Assembly: GCF_000772045.1 (NCBI RefSeq)
Contig: NZ_CP009754.1
Span: forward strand, 3,286,001 to 3,350,000
Reading direction: 5' to 3'
DNA: 64,000 bases
Source: Streptomyces sp. CCM_MD2014
GTDB taxonomy: Bacteria; Actinomycetota; Actinomycetes; Streptomycetales; Streptomycetaceae
In this document: positions 43,041 to 51,530 of the stretch, in pieces
Position numbering within the stretch: position 1 is the first letter of the stretch
Layout: each line of letters begins with the position of its first letter
The notes under the pieces: model-generated
Seen by the model: only the letters and a program-made list of their open reading frames with translations
What the model was told of the DNA's origin: nothing
Databases searched by the model: none
Made by a program: the position numbers and the translations under genes

Positions 43041-44489
43041 CTACTGCTCCCCGCCGGCCTTCCGGGTGTGCAACTGCCGTGCCACCTCCGCGATCGACCC
43101 CGAAAGCGAGGGATACACGGTGAAGGCGTTGGCGATCTGCTCGACCGTCAGATTGTTGTCGACGGCGATCGAGATCGGATGAATGAGTTCCGAGGCCCGC
43201 GGCGCCACGACGACGCCACCCACCACGATCTCGGTACCGGGCCGGCAGAAGATCTTGACGAAGCCGTCCCGGATGCCCTGCATCTTGGCGCGCGGGTTGC
43301 GCAGCAGCGGCAGCTTCACCACGCGGGCGTCGATCTTGCCGGCGTCCACGTCGGCCTGCGAGTACCCGACGGTGGCGATCTCGGGATCGGTGAAGACGTT
43401 CGCGGACACGGTCTTCAGATTCAGCGGAGTGACGGCGTCGCCGAGGAAGTGGTACATGGCGATGCGCCCCTGCATGGCCGCCACCGAGGCCAGCGCGAAG
43501 ACGCCGGTGACGTCACCTGCGGCGTACACGCCGGGCGCCGAGGTCCGCGAGACCCGGTCGGTCTTGATGTGTCCGGAGTCCTTGAGCCGGACTCCGGCCT
43601 CCTCGAGCCCCATCCCCTCCGTGTTGGGAATGGCGCCGACGGCCATCAGACAGTGCGTCCCGCCGATGACCCGCCCGTCCGACAGCGTCACCTCGACCCG
43701 GTCCCCCACCCGCTTGACGGACTGGGCCCGCGACCGCGACATGACGTTCATCCCGCGCCGCCGGAAGACGTCCTCCAGCACGGCCGCCGCGTCCGGGTCC
43801 TCACCGGGCAGCACCCGGTCCCGCGACGACACGAGCGTGACCCGCGACCCGAGCGCCTGGTAGGCCCCGGCAAACTCGGCACCGGTCACACCGGAGCCGA
43901 CCACGATGAGCTCTTCGGGCAGCTCGTCCAGGTCGTACACCTGGGTCCAGTTCAGGATCCGCTCCCCGTCGGGCCGCGCGTCCGGCAGCTCCCGCGGATG
44001 CCCACCCGTGGCAATGAGCACCGCATCGGCGGTCAGCGTCTCCTCGCTCCCGTCGGCGGCCCGCACCACGACCTTGCGCGACCCGTCGAGGGCCTGCATG
44101 CCCTCCAGCCGCCCGCGCCCCCGCACGACCCGCGCACCGGCGCGGGTCACCGAGGCGGTGATGTCGTGCGACTGTGCCAGCGCGAGCCGCTTCACCCGCC
44201 GGTTGACCTTGCCCAGGTCGACGCCGACCACCCGGGCGGCCTGCTCCATGGGCGGGGTGTCGTCGGCGACGATGATCCCCAGCTCCTCGTAGGAGGAATC
44301 GAAGGTGGTCATCACCTCAGCCGTGGCGATGAGGGTCTTGGACGGCACGCAGTCGGTCAGCACCGACGCCCCGCCCAGACCGTCGCAGTCGACGACGGTC
44401 ACCTCCGCGCCGAGCTGAGCGGCCACCAGCGCCGCTTCGTATCCGCCGGGTCCGCCACCAATGATCACGATCCGAGTCACGTACTCCAT
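43041..44489 (-). CDS. LpdA-like NAD(P)H flavoprotein (quinone reductase type)
   Basis: A 482-aa flavoprotein disulfide reductase. FAD motif IVIIGGGPGGYEAALVAAQ near the start, NAD motif LIVVGSGVTGAEFAGAYQ near 180, and VYAAGDVTGVFALASVAAMQG are present. The redox-active pair is incomplete: GGASVLTDCVPSKT keeps the second Cys but has Ser at the place of the first (consensus GGTCxxxGCxPSK). That is the pattern of the actinobacterial LpdA/FprA-type quinone reductases, not of lipoamide dehydrogenase. Start ATG 44489 or GTG 44480. Confidence 0.85.
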   Translation of the reverse strand: MEYVTRIVIIGGGPGGYEAALVAAQLGAEVTVVDCDGLGGASVLTDCVPSKTLIATAEVMTTFDSSYEELGIIVADDTPPMEQAARVVGVDLGKVNRRVKRLALAQSHDITASVTRAGARVVRGRGRLEGMQALDGSRKVVVRAADGSEETLTADAVLIATGGHPRELPDARPDGERILNWTQVYDLDELPEELIVVGSGVTGAEFAGAYQALGSRVTLVSSRDRVLPGEDPDAAAVLEDVFRRRGMNVMSRSRAQSVKRVGDRVEVTLSDGRVIGGTHCLMAVGAIPNTEGMGLEEAGVRLKDSGHIKTDRVSRTSAPGVYAAGDVTGVFALASVAAMQGRIAMYHFLGDAVTPLNLKTVSANVFTDPEIATVGYSQADVDAGKIDARVVKLPLLRNPRAKMQGIRDGFVKIFCRPGTEIVVGGVVVAPRASELIHPISIAVDNNLTVEQIANAFTVYPSLSGSIAEVARQLHTRKAGGEQ

Positions 44490-44561
44490 TGTCCCGCACC
44501 CTTCAACGACCGGCCGCCCGGGGCCACCACCGTTACCGGAACGGCGCGTACCCTTCCCCCC

Positions 44562-44999
44562 ATGTCGCTCTACGCCGCCTACGCCGGCAACCTCGACGCG
44601 CGGCTGATGACCCGCCGCGCCCCCCACTCGCCGCTGCGTGCCACCGGCTGGCTGAACGGGTGGCGGCTGACCTTCGGGGGCGAGCACATGGGCTGGGAGG
44701 GAGCACTCGCCACCCTCGTGGAGGACCCGATCTCCCAGGTCTTCGTGTCCCTCTACGACATCGCCCCGATGGACGAGGACTCCCTCGACCGCTGGGAGGG
44801 CGTGGGCCTGGACATCTACCGCCGCACCCGCGTACGCGTCCACACCCTCGACGGCGAGGAGGGGGCCTGGACCTACGTCCTGAACGCCTACGAGGGCGGC
44901 CTGCCCTCGGCCCGCTACCTCGGCGAGATCGCCGACGCCGCCGAATCGGCCGGCGCCCCCCACGACTACGTCATGGAACTCCGCAAACGCCCCTGCTGA
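44562..44999 (+). CDS. Gamma-glutamylcyclotransferase-like protein
   Basis: A 145-aa AIG2/GGCT-fold enzyme. MSLYAAYAGNLDARLM has the YxSN/YAGN substrate-binding start, RAPHSPLRATGWLNGWRLTFGG follows, and the catalytic glutamate is expected in DEDSLDRWEGVG near 80. The reaction would release 5-oxoproline from gamma-glutamyl compounds. ATG 44562. Divergent from LpdA-like gene with a gap of 72 bases. Confidence 0.85.
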   Translation: MSLYAAYAGNLDARLMTRRAPHSPLRATGWLNGWRLTFGGEHMGWEGALATLVEDPISQVFVSLYDIAPMDEDSLDRWEGVGLDIYRRTRVRVHTLDGEEGAWTYVLNAYEGGLPSARYLGEIADAAESAGAPHDYVMELRKRPC

Positions 45000-45055
45000 G
45001 CACCGCCCCGTCAAAACCTCCAACCCAAAAACCACCATCCCGTGACCTCCGCCAT

Positions 45056-45067
45056 CTACGCGCGTAG
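45056..45067. promoter_or_regulatory. Perfect palindrome CTACGCGCGTAG ahead of PNP
   Basis: This 12-bp self-complementary word lies 25 bases upstream of the PNP GTG and is found again 13 bases upstream of deoC at 49074. The flanks make ATCTACGCGCGTAG here and CTACGCGCGTAGAT there, so the full site may be 16 bp. Confidence 0.65.
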
Positions 45068-45092
45068 CCGCAAACCGGCTACCCTCTTCGGC

Positions 45093-45917
45093 GTGAACGC
45101 ATCTCTTCTTCCGGACGACATCCAGGGCGACCCGTACGCCGCCGCCGACGCCGCCGCGGCCCGCCTGCGCGAACTCACCGGCGCCGAGACCCACGACGTC
45201 GCCCTCGTGATGGGCTCCGGCTGGGCACCGGCCGTGGACGCTCTGGGCGCCCCCGAGGCCGAGCTCAAGGTCACCGACCTGCCGGGCTTCCCCAAGCCCG
45301 CAGTGGAGGGGCACGGCGGCAAGATCCGCTCGTACTCCATCGGCGACAAGCGCGCGCTGGTCTTCCTGGGCCGCACCCACTACTACGAGGGCCACGGCGT
45401 GGCCGCCGTCTCCCACGGCGTCCGCACCGCCGTCGCCGCCGGCGCCAAGACGGTCATCCTGACCAACGGCTGCGGCGGCCTGCGCGAGGGCATGCGCCCG
45501 GGCCAGCCGGTCCTGATCAGCGACCACATCAACCTCACCGCCACCTCCCCCATCATCGGCGCCAACTTCGTCGACCTCACGGACCTCTACTCGCCCCGCC
45601 TGCGGGCGCTGTGCAAGGAGGTCGACGCCACGCTGGAGGAGGGCGTCTACGCCCAGTTCCCCGGCCCGCACTACGAGACCCCGGCCGAGATCCGCATGGC
45701 CCGCGTCATCGGCGCCGACCTGGTCGGCATGTCCACGGTCCTCGAGGCGATCGCGGCCCGCGAGGCCGGCGCGGAGGTGCTGGGCATCTCCCTGGTCACC
45801 AACCTCGCCGCCGGCATGACGGGCGAGCCCCTCAACCACGAGGAGGTCCTCCAGGCGGGCCGCGACTCCGCCGCGCGCATGGGAACACTGCTGACGCAGG
45901 TCCTGGGCCGCCTGTAA
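45093..45917 (+). CDS. Purine nucleoside phosphorylase
   Basis: A 274-aa trimeric-type PNP/MTAP enzyme that splits purine nucleosides with phosphate into base and (deoxy)ribose 1-phosphate. [16 protein letters not shown] near residue 40 binds phosphate, [10 protein letters not shown] near 90, [10 protein letters not shown], and the base-binding [17 protein letters not shown] with [18 protein letters not shown] 45093. Likely regulated by the upstream palindrome together with deoC. Confidence 0.94.
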   Translation: MNASLLPDDIQGDPYAAADAAAARLRELTGAETHDVALVMGSGWAPAVDALGAPEAELKVTDLPGFPKPAVEGHGGKIRSYSIGDKRALVFLGRTHYYEGHGVAAVSHGVRTAVAAGAKTVILTNGCGGLREGMRPGQPVLISDHINLTATSPIIGANFVDLTDLYSPRLRALCKEVDATLEEGVYAQFPGPHYETPAEIRMARVIGADLVGMSTVLEAIAAREAGAEVLGISLVTNLAAGMTGEPLNHEEVLQAGRDSAARMGTLLTQVLGRL

Positions 45918-46429
45918 GGGACCCGGGGCCCGCTGCCCCTCCCGGCGCGGGTGCGGGGTGGGCCCAGAGGCCCGGGGCTACCCGGTCACCCGGCGTGGGT
46001 GCGGGGGTGGGGAGCGCGCCCGGCGCCGACGGGGTGCCTCCCCCAGTGCCCGAACGGCCTGGGCGGTACCCCCACCGCCCACCCGTGCCGCCCCAGCGGC
46101 ACGACTGCCCGCAGCTGGGGCGGCGGAGAGCCGCGTACGGCGGGGACGGGGCAGCGGCGTGGGGCGGCCGGCAGCCGCGTACGGCGAGGAGGGGGCGGGT
46201 CGGGGGGTGTCCGCCCGCAGCGGTTGGCGCGTCAACGCCGCACAGATCTGTGGCCCACCGATTCCGCGCCGTTCCGAGGACGGACACCCCCCGGCCCGAC
46301 CCCGACCCACAACGCGCCCCAAGGCGCTACGCGCACCCCCACCGAACCCGCACCGGCGCCGCAGGCATCCCGCGCCACCGCCGGAGGCACCCGCACCACC
46401 CACCACCCACACCCGAGAGGCTGACCGAC
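45918..46429. other. Gene-free interval between PNP and phosphomannomutase, containing a dispersed repeat
   Basis: The 512-base interval is GC-rich with no credible gene in any frame; open frames here lack family-like sequence. It holds a repeat copy at 46036-46073 related to the one inside hutH. A near-palindrome GTTGGCGCGTCAAC lies around 46226. The ribosome site GAGAGG is near 46416. Confidence 0.55.
46036..46073. repeat. Palindromic dispersed repeat, second copy
   Basis: GCCTCCCCCAGTGCCCG at the start and GGCGGTACCCCC at the end make a 38-base unit that matches the 29748-29783 copy in both arms with a few differences in the middle. Confidence 0.7.
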
Positions 46430-48088
46430 GTGCAAGACGCGAACGACGACGACCTCCTCGCACGAGCCAAGGCATGGCTGGCCGAGGACCCCGACGCGGA
46501 CACCCGCGCGGAACTCGCCGGCCTCATCGACGCCGAGGACCGCGCCGAGCTCACCGCACGCTTCTCCGGCACCCTCCAGTTCGGCACCGCGGGCCTCCGC
46601 GGCGAACTCGGCGCCGGCCCGATGCGCATGAACCGCTCGGTCGTCATCCGCGCCGCCGCCGGCCTCGCCGCGTACCTGAAGAAGCAGGGCCACCCCAACG
46701 GCCTGGTCGTCGTCGGCTACGACGCCCGCCACAAATCGGCGGACTTCGCCCGCGACACCGCAGCCGTCATGACCGGCGCCGGCCTCAGGGCGGCCGTACT
46801 CCCCCGCCCCCTGCCCACCCCCGTCCTCGCCTTCGCGATCCGCCACCTCGGCGCCGTCGCCGGCGTGGAGGTCACCGCCAGCCACAACCCGCCCCGCGAC
46901 AACGGCTACAAGGTGTACCTCGGCGACGGCTCCCAGATCGTGCCCCCGGCCGACGCCGAGATCGCCGCGGAGATCGACGCCGTACGCTCCCTCCACGACG
47001 TCCCCCGCCCCACCACCGGCTGGCAGACGCTCACCGACGACGTCCTCGACGCCTACCTCACCCGCACGGACGCCGTCCTGGCCCCCGGCTCCCCCCGCAC
47101 CGCACGCACGGTCTACACCGCGATGCACGGCGTGGGCAGGGACACCCTCCTCGCCGCCTTCGACCGAGCCGGCTTCCCGCGGCCCGCCCTCGTCACCGAG
47201 CAGGCCGACCCCGACCCGGACTTCCCCACCGTCGCCTTCCCCAACCCGGAAGAGCCCGGCGCGATGGACCTCGCCTTCGCGACGGCCCGCGCAACGAGCC
47301 CCGCCCCCGACCTGGTCATCGCCAACGACCCCGACGCGGACCGCCTGGCGGTGGCCGTACCCGACCCCACGACCGCCGCAGGATGGCGCATGCTGCGGGG
47401 CGACGAGGTCGGCGCCCTCCTCGCCGCCCACCTGGTCACCCGCGGAGCGACCGGCACGTTCGCGGAGTCGATCGTGTCGTCCTCCCTCCTCGCCCGCATC
47501 GCCGCGAAGGCGAACGTCCCCCACGCCGAGACCCTGACCGGCTTCAAGTGGATCGCCCGCGTGGAGAACATCCGCTACGGCTACGAGGAGGCCCTCGGCT
47601 ACTGCGTCGACCCGGAGGGCGTCCGCGACAAGGACGGCATCACCGCGGCCCTACTGATCACGGAACTGGCCTCGACCCTCAAGAACCGGAACCGCACCCT
47701 CCTGGACCTCCTCGACGACATCGCCGTGGAGCACGGCCTGCACGCCACCGACCAGCTCTCGGTCCGCGTGGACGACCTGTCCCTGATCGCCGCCGCGATG
47801 CACCGCCTGCGCGAAGAGCCCCCGACGACTCTCGCGGGCCTGCCCGTCACCGAGGCCGAGGACCTCACCCGCGGCACGGACACGCTGCCGCCGACGGACG
47901 GCCTGCGCTACACGCTCGACGGCGCCCGGGTGATCGTCCGCCCGAGCGGCACGGAGCCCAAGCTGAAGTGCTACCTGGAGGTGGTCGTCCCGGTCGCCAC
48001 GCACGCCGACCTCCCGACGGCCCGGGCGAAGGCGACGGACCTGCTGACCGCACTCAAGCGCGACCTGTCGACGGCAGCCGGCATCTGA
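46430..48088 (+). CDS. Phosphomannomutase/phosphoglucomutase family
   Basis: A 552-aa alpha-D-phosphohexomutase. The phosphoserine active-site motif is VTASHNPPRDNGYK near residue 145, metal site NDPDADRLAVAVP near 305, sugar-binding GFKWIARVENI with YGYEEALGYCVDPEG, and the phosphate site VRPSGTEPKLK near 510. From its length and neighbours (PNP, DeoC) it could also be a phosphopentomutase-like enzyme that converts (deoxy)ribose 1-phosphate to 5-phosphate; both activities occur in this family. GTG 46430 with GAGAGG upstream. Confidence 0.9.
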   Translation: MQDANDDDLLARAKAWLAEDPDADTRAELAGLIDAEDRAELTARFSGTLQFGTAGLRGELGAGPMRMNRSVVIRAAAGLAAYLKKQGHPNGLVVVGYDARHKSADFARDTAAVMTGAGLRAAVLPRPLPTPVLAFAIRHLGAVAGVEVTASHNPPRDNGYKVYLGDGSQIVPPADAEIAAEIDAVRSLHDVPRPTTGWQTLTDDVLDAYLTRTDAVLAPGSPRTARTVYTAMHGVGRDTLLAAFDRAGFPRPALVTEQADPDPDFPTVAFPNPEEPGAMDLAFATARATSPAPDLVIANDPDADRLAVAVPDPTTAAGWRMLRGDEVGALLAAHLVTRGATGTFAESIVSSSLLARIAAKANVPHAETLTGFKWIARVENIRYGYEEALGYCVDPEGVRDKDGITAALLITELASTLKNRNRTLLDLLDDIAVEHGLHATDQLSVRVDDLSLIAAAMHRLREEPPTTLAGLPVTEAEDLTRGTDTLPPTDGLRYTLDGARVIVRPSGTEPKLKCYLEVVVPVATHADLPTARAKATDLLTALKRDLSTAAGI

Positions 48089-48093
48089 CGAAA

Positions 48094-48129
48094 CCGGGGG
48101 CCCTCAGGGGCTGCCCTCAGGGCCCCCGG
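48094..48129. terminator. Terminator after phosphomannomutase
   Basis: An 11-bp stem CCGGGGGCCCT pairs with AGGGCCCCCGG around a 14-base loop that itself can pair (AGGG/CCCT). Confidence 0.8.
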
Positions 48130-48145
48130 ACCACACTCACCAGAC

Positions 48146-48240
48146 CCGTCGGACTCACACCCAGCCGTCGGGCTCACGCCCAACCGTCGGACTAGCACCC
48201 AGCCGTCGGACTCACGCCCAACCGTCGGACTCGCCCCACC
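48146..48240. repeat. Five tandem 19-bp repeats
   Basis: The unit is CCGTCGGACTCACGCCCAA. Five copies in exact 19-base spacing fill 48146-48240; each differs from the unit at only a few positions, with the last copy most diverged. Degraded relatives (GGAGGACTCTCACCC, GGAGGACCCTCACCC) continue to the stop of the next gene. It lies between two convergent genes. Confidence 0.85.
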
Positions 48241-48279
48241 CCCGCCGGAGGACTCTCACCCAACCCCGCGGGAGGACCC

Positions 48280-48990
48280 TCACCCCATCCCGAGCAGCAC
48301 CGCCAGCGCGACCGCCCCGACCACCACCGGCACGACGATCTCGTAGGCCCACCGCACCGTGACCTCACCCTTGGAGCTCGCAGCGTCCTTGCGGGCCTCC
48401 CACAGCTCGCGCAGCTCGTCCATGATCTTGTCGCCCTGCGCCCGCACCGGCCCGTCCGCCTCCACGGCGGTGGCCCCCGATCCGTCGGTCCGCGCACCGA
48501 ACTGCAGCTGACCCATGCCGCCGAGCATGCCGCGCCCGCGACCACCACCGGCAGCACCGGCCGCCCGCCGGTCCTCTCGTCGCGCGGCCTTCTTGCGCCC
48601 CCGCAGCGAGACGGGAATGGACCACAGCTGGTACTTGTCGCCGCCCTCGGCGAAGACCTCGTTGGAGTAGGCGGACCGGAAGGATCCGACCTCCCCCCAC
48701 GGGAGCACGATCACGCGGAACGGGTTGCGCACCCGCAGCCGGTCGTCGTTCGCGAAGACGGCGGGCCGCACGGTGTAGGCGGCGACGAGCGGCACGAGGA
48801 AGAGCAGCGCCGCCAGTGCCTTCCAGCGGGTGTTCCCCTCGCCCACGACCAGGGCGTCGATGCCGAGCCACAGCGCGAGGGCGAGGACCAGCACGCCTCC
48901 GGCCATGCCTGCGGGCGAGCGGTAGACCCGGTCCTTGGACACGGGTGCCGACGGCTGCGGCGAGGGCGACTGGGGCTCCGGGGTCGTCAT
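48280..48990 (-). CDS. Membrane protein with PH-like (bPH) domain
   Basis: A 236-aa protein. A Pro/Ser/Gln-rich start is followed by two helices (MAGGVLVLALALWLGIDALVV and LAALLFLVPLVAAYTV; the first in part), then the PH-like core NDDRLRVRNPFRVIVLPWGEVGSFRSAYS (quoted in part: RVIVLPWGEVGSF), and a last helix at the C-terminus (IVVPVVVGAVALAVLLGMG). Common membrane proteins in Streptomyces with this layout have unknown function. ATG 48990. Divergent from deoC. Confidence 0.75.
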   Translation of the reverse strand: MTTPEPQSPSPQPSAPVSKDRVYRSPAGMAGGVLVLALALWLGIDALVVGEGNTRWKALAALLFLVPLVAAYTVRPAVFANDDRLRVRNPFRVIVLPWGEVGSFRSAYSNEVFAEGGDKYQLWSIPVSLRGRKKAARREDRRAAGAAGGGRGRGMLGGMGQLQFGARTDGSGATAVEADGPVRAQGDKIMDELRELWEARKDAASSKGEVTVRWAYEIVVPVVVGAVALAVLLGMG

Positions 48991-49073
48991 GCAGCCGATT
49001 GTGCCCGACAGCCCGGCGGACGCTCACATGTGGTGCCGTACCACCGAACCCGTCTACGGGGCTGTACAGACCG

Positions 49074-49085
49074 CTACGCGCGTAG
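49074..49085. promoter_or_regulatory. Perfect palindrome CTACGCGCGTAG ahead of deoC
   Basis: Identical to the word at 45056-45067 upstream of PNP, and placed 13 bases from the deoC GTG. This is too close to be anything but a leader or operator site, and chance identity of 12 bases at two linked salvage genes is unlikely. Confidence 0.65.
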
Positions 49086-49098
49086 ATATGCTCACCTG

Positions 49099-50088
49099 GT
49101 GACCATGCCCACCACCGCACCCGCCGCACAGGGCCCCGTGAACGGCCCCGCACACGGACTCGCCGACGTCACCGCGTCCGACAGCACGCTGCGCCGCTTC
49201 CTCCACGGGTTGCCCGGCGTCGACACGGTCGGCCTGGAGGCGCGCGCCGCCTCCCTCGGCACCCGTTCCATCAAGACCACCGCGAAGGCGTACGCCCTCG
49301 ACCTGGCCATCTCGATGGTCGACCTGACGACGCTGGAAGGCGCGGACACCCCGGGCAAGGTCCGGGCGCTCGGCGCGAAGGCGGTCCGTCCCGACCCGGC
49401 CGACCGCACGGCCCCCGCCACCGCCGCCGTCTGCGTGTATCCCGACATGGTGCCCACCGCGAAGGAGGCCGTCGCCGGCTCCGGCGTGAAGGTCGCCTCG
49501 GTGGCCACGGCCTTCCCGGCCGGCCGCGCCTCGCTGGCCGTCAAGCTGGCCGACGTGCGCGAGGCCGTCACGGCGGGCGCGGACGAGGTCGACATGGTCA
49601 TCGACCGCGGCGCCTTCCTCGCCGGGCACTACATGAAGGTGTACGACGAGATCACCGCCGTGCGCGAGGCGTGCGGCACGTCGGCCCGCCTCAAGGTGAT
49701 CTTCGAGACCGGCGAGCTGTCGACGTACGACAACATCCGCCGCGCGAGCTGGCTCGGCATGCTGGCCGGGGCGGACTTCATCAAGACGTCCACCGGCAAG
49801 GTCGCCGTCAACGCGACGCCCGCCAACACGCTCCTCATGCTGGAGGCGGTCCGCGACTTCCGCGCGCAGACCGGCGTCCAGGTCGGGGTGAAGCCGGCCG
49901 GCGGCATCCGCACCGCGAAGGACGCGATCAAGTTCCTGGTCCTGGTCAACGAGACCGCGGGCGAGGACTGGCTGGACAACCACTGGTTCCGCTTCGGCGC
50001 CTCCTCCCTCCTCAACGACCTGCTGATGCAGCGCCAGAAGCTGGCCACAGGCCGTTACTCCGGCCCCGACTACGTGACGGTGGACTGA
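49099..50088 (+). CDS. deoC: Deoxyribose-phosphate aldolase
   Basis: A 329-aa class I aldolase that splits 2-deoxyribose 5-phosphate into acetaldehyde and glyceraldehyde 3-phosphate. The Schiff-base lysine is in FIKTSTGKVAV near residue 233, VKPAGGIRTAKDAIKF follows, and EVDMVIDRGAFLAGHY precedes. The N-terminal part is extended as in other streptomycete DeoC. Starts: GTG 49099 or ATG 49105. It is followed 5 bases later by an aldehyde dehydrogenase, likely to take the acetaldehyde product. Confidence 0.95.
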   Translation: MTMPTTAPAAQGPVNGPAHGLADVTASDSTLRRFLHGLPGVDTVGLEARAASLGTRSIKTTAKAYALDLAISMVDLTTLEGADTPGKVRALGAKAVRPDPADRTAPATAAVCVYPDMVPTAKEAVAGSGVKVASVATAFPAGRASLAVKLADVREAVTAGADEVDMVIDRGAFLAGHYMKVYDEITAVREACGTSARLKVIFETGELSTYDNIRRASWLGMLAGADFIKTSTGKVAVNATPANTLLMLEAVRDFRAQTGVQVGVKPAGGIRTAKDAIKFLVLVNETAGEDWLDNHWFRFGASSLLNDLLMQRQKLATGRYSGPDYVTVD

Positions 50089-50093
50089 TCACC

Positions 50094-51530
50094 ATGGCAT
50101 CCGCATTCGAGTACGCACCGGCACCCGAGTCCCGCGCGATCGTCGACATCGCGCCGTCGTACGGCCTGTTCATCGACGGCGAGTTCGCCGACGCGGCCGA
50201 CGGCAAGGTCTTCAAGACGGTCTCCCCCGCCACCGAGGAGGTCCTCTCCGAGGTCGCCGAGGCCGGCGAGGCGGACGTCGACCGCGCCGTGAAGGCCGCC
50301 CGCAAGGCCTTCGAGAAGTGGTCGGCACTGCCCGGCGCGGAGCGCGCGAAGTACCTCTTCCGCATCGCCCGCATCATCCAGGAACGCAGCCGCGAGCTCG
50401 CCGTCCTGGAGACCCTGGACAACGGCAAGCCCATCAAGGAGACCCGCGACGCCGACCTGCCCCTGGTGGCGGCGCACTTCTTCTACTACGCGGGCTGGGC
50501 CGACAAGCTCGACCACGCCGGCTACGGCGCGAACCCGCGCCCGCTGGGTGTCGCGGGCCAGGTCATCCCGTGGAACTTCCCGCTCCTGATGCTGGCGTGG
50601 AAGATCGCCCCGGCCCTGGCGACCGGCAACACGGTGGTCCTGAAGCCCGCCGAGACGACCCCCCTCTCCGCCCTGTTCTTCGCGGACGTCTGCCGCCAGG
50701 CCGGCCTCCCGAAGGGCGTCGTCAACATCATCACCGGCGACGGCCGCGCCGGTGCGGCCCTGACCGCGCACCCGGACGTGAACAAGGTCGCCTTCACCGG
50801 CTCCACGGCGGTCGGCAAGCAGATCGCGCGCACCGTCGCGGGCACCCGCAAGAAGCTCACCCTGGAACTGGGCGGCAAGGGCGCCAACATCGTCTTCGAC
50901 GACGCCCCGATCGACCAGGCCGTCGAGGGCATCGTCAACGGCATCTTCTTCAACCAGGGCCAGGTCTGCTGCGCGGGCAGCCGCCTCCTGGTCCAGGAGT
51001 CGATCCACGACGAGCTGCTCGACTCCCTCAAGCGCAGGCTCACCACCCTCCGCCTGGGCGACCCGCTGGACAAGAACACCGACATCGGCGCGATCAACTC
51101 CGCCGAGCAGCTGGCCCGGATCACCGCGCTCGCGGACCAGGGCGAGGCGGAGGGTGCGGAGCGCTGGTCCCCGGCCTGTGAACTCCCCTCCTCCGGCTAC
51201 TGGTTCGCCCCGACGCTCTTCACGAACGTCACCCAGGCGCACACGATCGCCCGCGACGAGATCTTCGGCCCGGTGCTGTCCGTCCTCACCTTCCGCACGC
51301 CGGACGAGGCGGTCGCCAAGGCCAACAACACCCCGTACGGCCTGTCGGCGGGCATCTGGACGGAGAAGGGTTCGCGCATCCTGGCGGTCGCGAACAAGCT
51401 CCGCGCGGGTGTGATCTGGTCCAACACGTTCAACAAGTTCGACCCGACGTCGCCGTTCGGCGGCTACAAGGAGTCGGGCTTCGGCCGCGAGGGCGGCCGC
51501 CACGGCCTGGAGGCGTACCTCGATGTCTGA
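50094..51530 (+). CDS. Aldehyde dehydrogenase
   Basis: A 478-aa NAD-dependent enzyme. All key parts are present: PWNFPLLMLAWKIAPALATG near residue 160 with the catalytic Asn (quoted in part: PWNFPLLMLAWK), FTGSTAVGKQI, the general-base Glu in LELGGKGANIV, and the nucleophile Cys in FFNQGQVCCAGSR near 290. The end has SPFGGYKESGFGREGG. It lies in the deoC operon and may oxidise the acetaldehyde made by DeoC. Overlaps the start of the next gene by 8 bases. Confidence 0.94.
   Translation: MASAFEYAPAPESRAIVDIAPSYGLFIDGEFADAADGKVFKTVSPATEEVLSEVAEAGEADVDRAVKAARKAFEKWSALPGAERAKYLFRIARIIQERSRELAVLETLDNGKPIKETRDADLPLVAAHFFYYAGWADKLDHAGYGANPRPLGVAGQVIPWNFPLLMLAWKIAPALATGNTVVLKPAETTPLSALFFADVCRQAGLPKGVVNIITGDGRAGAALTAHPDVNKVAFTGSTAVGKQIARTVAGTRKKLTLELGGKGANIVFDDAPIDQAVEGIVNGIFFNQGQVCCAGSRLLVQESIHDELLDSLKRRLTTLRLGDPLDKNTDIGAINSAEQLARITALADQGEAEGAERWSPACELPSSGYWFAPTLFTNVTQAHTIARDEIFGPVLSVLTFRTPDEAVAKANNTPYGLSAGIWTEKGSRILAVANKLRAGVIWSNTFNKFDPTSPFGGYKESGFGREGGRHGLEAYLDV

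Noticed and set aside
48146..48240. CRISPR-like array
   Set aside because: The 19-base units are directly adjacent with no spacers, so this is a simple tandem repeat. No cas genes are in the window.
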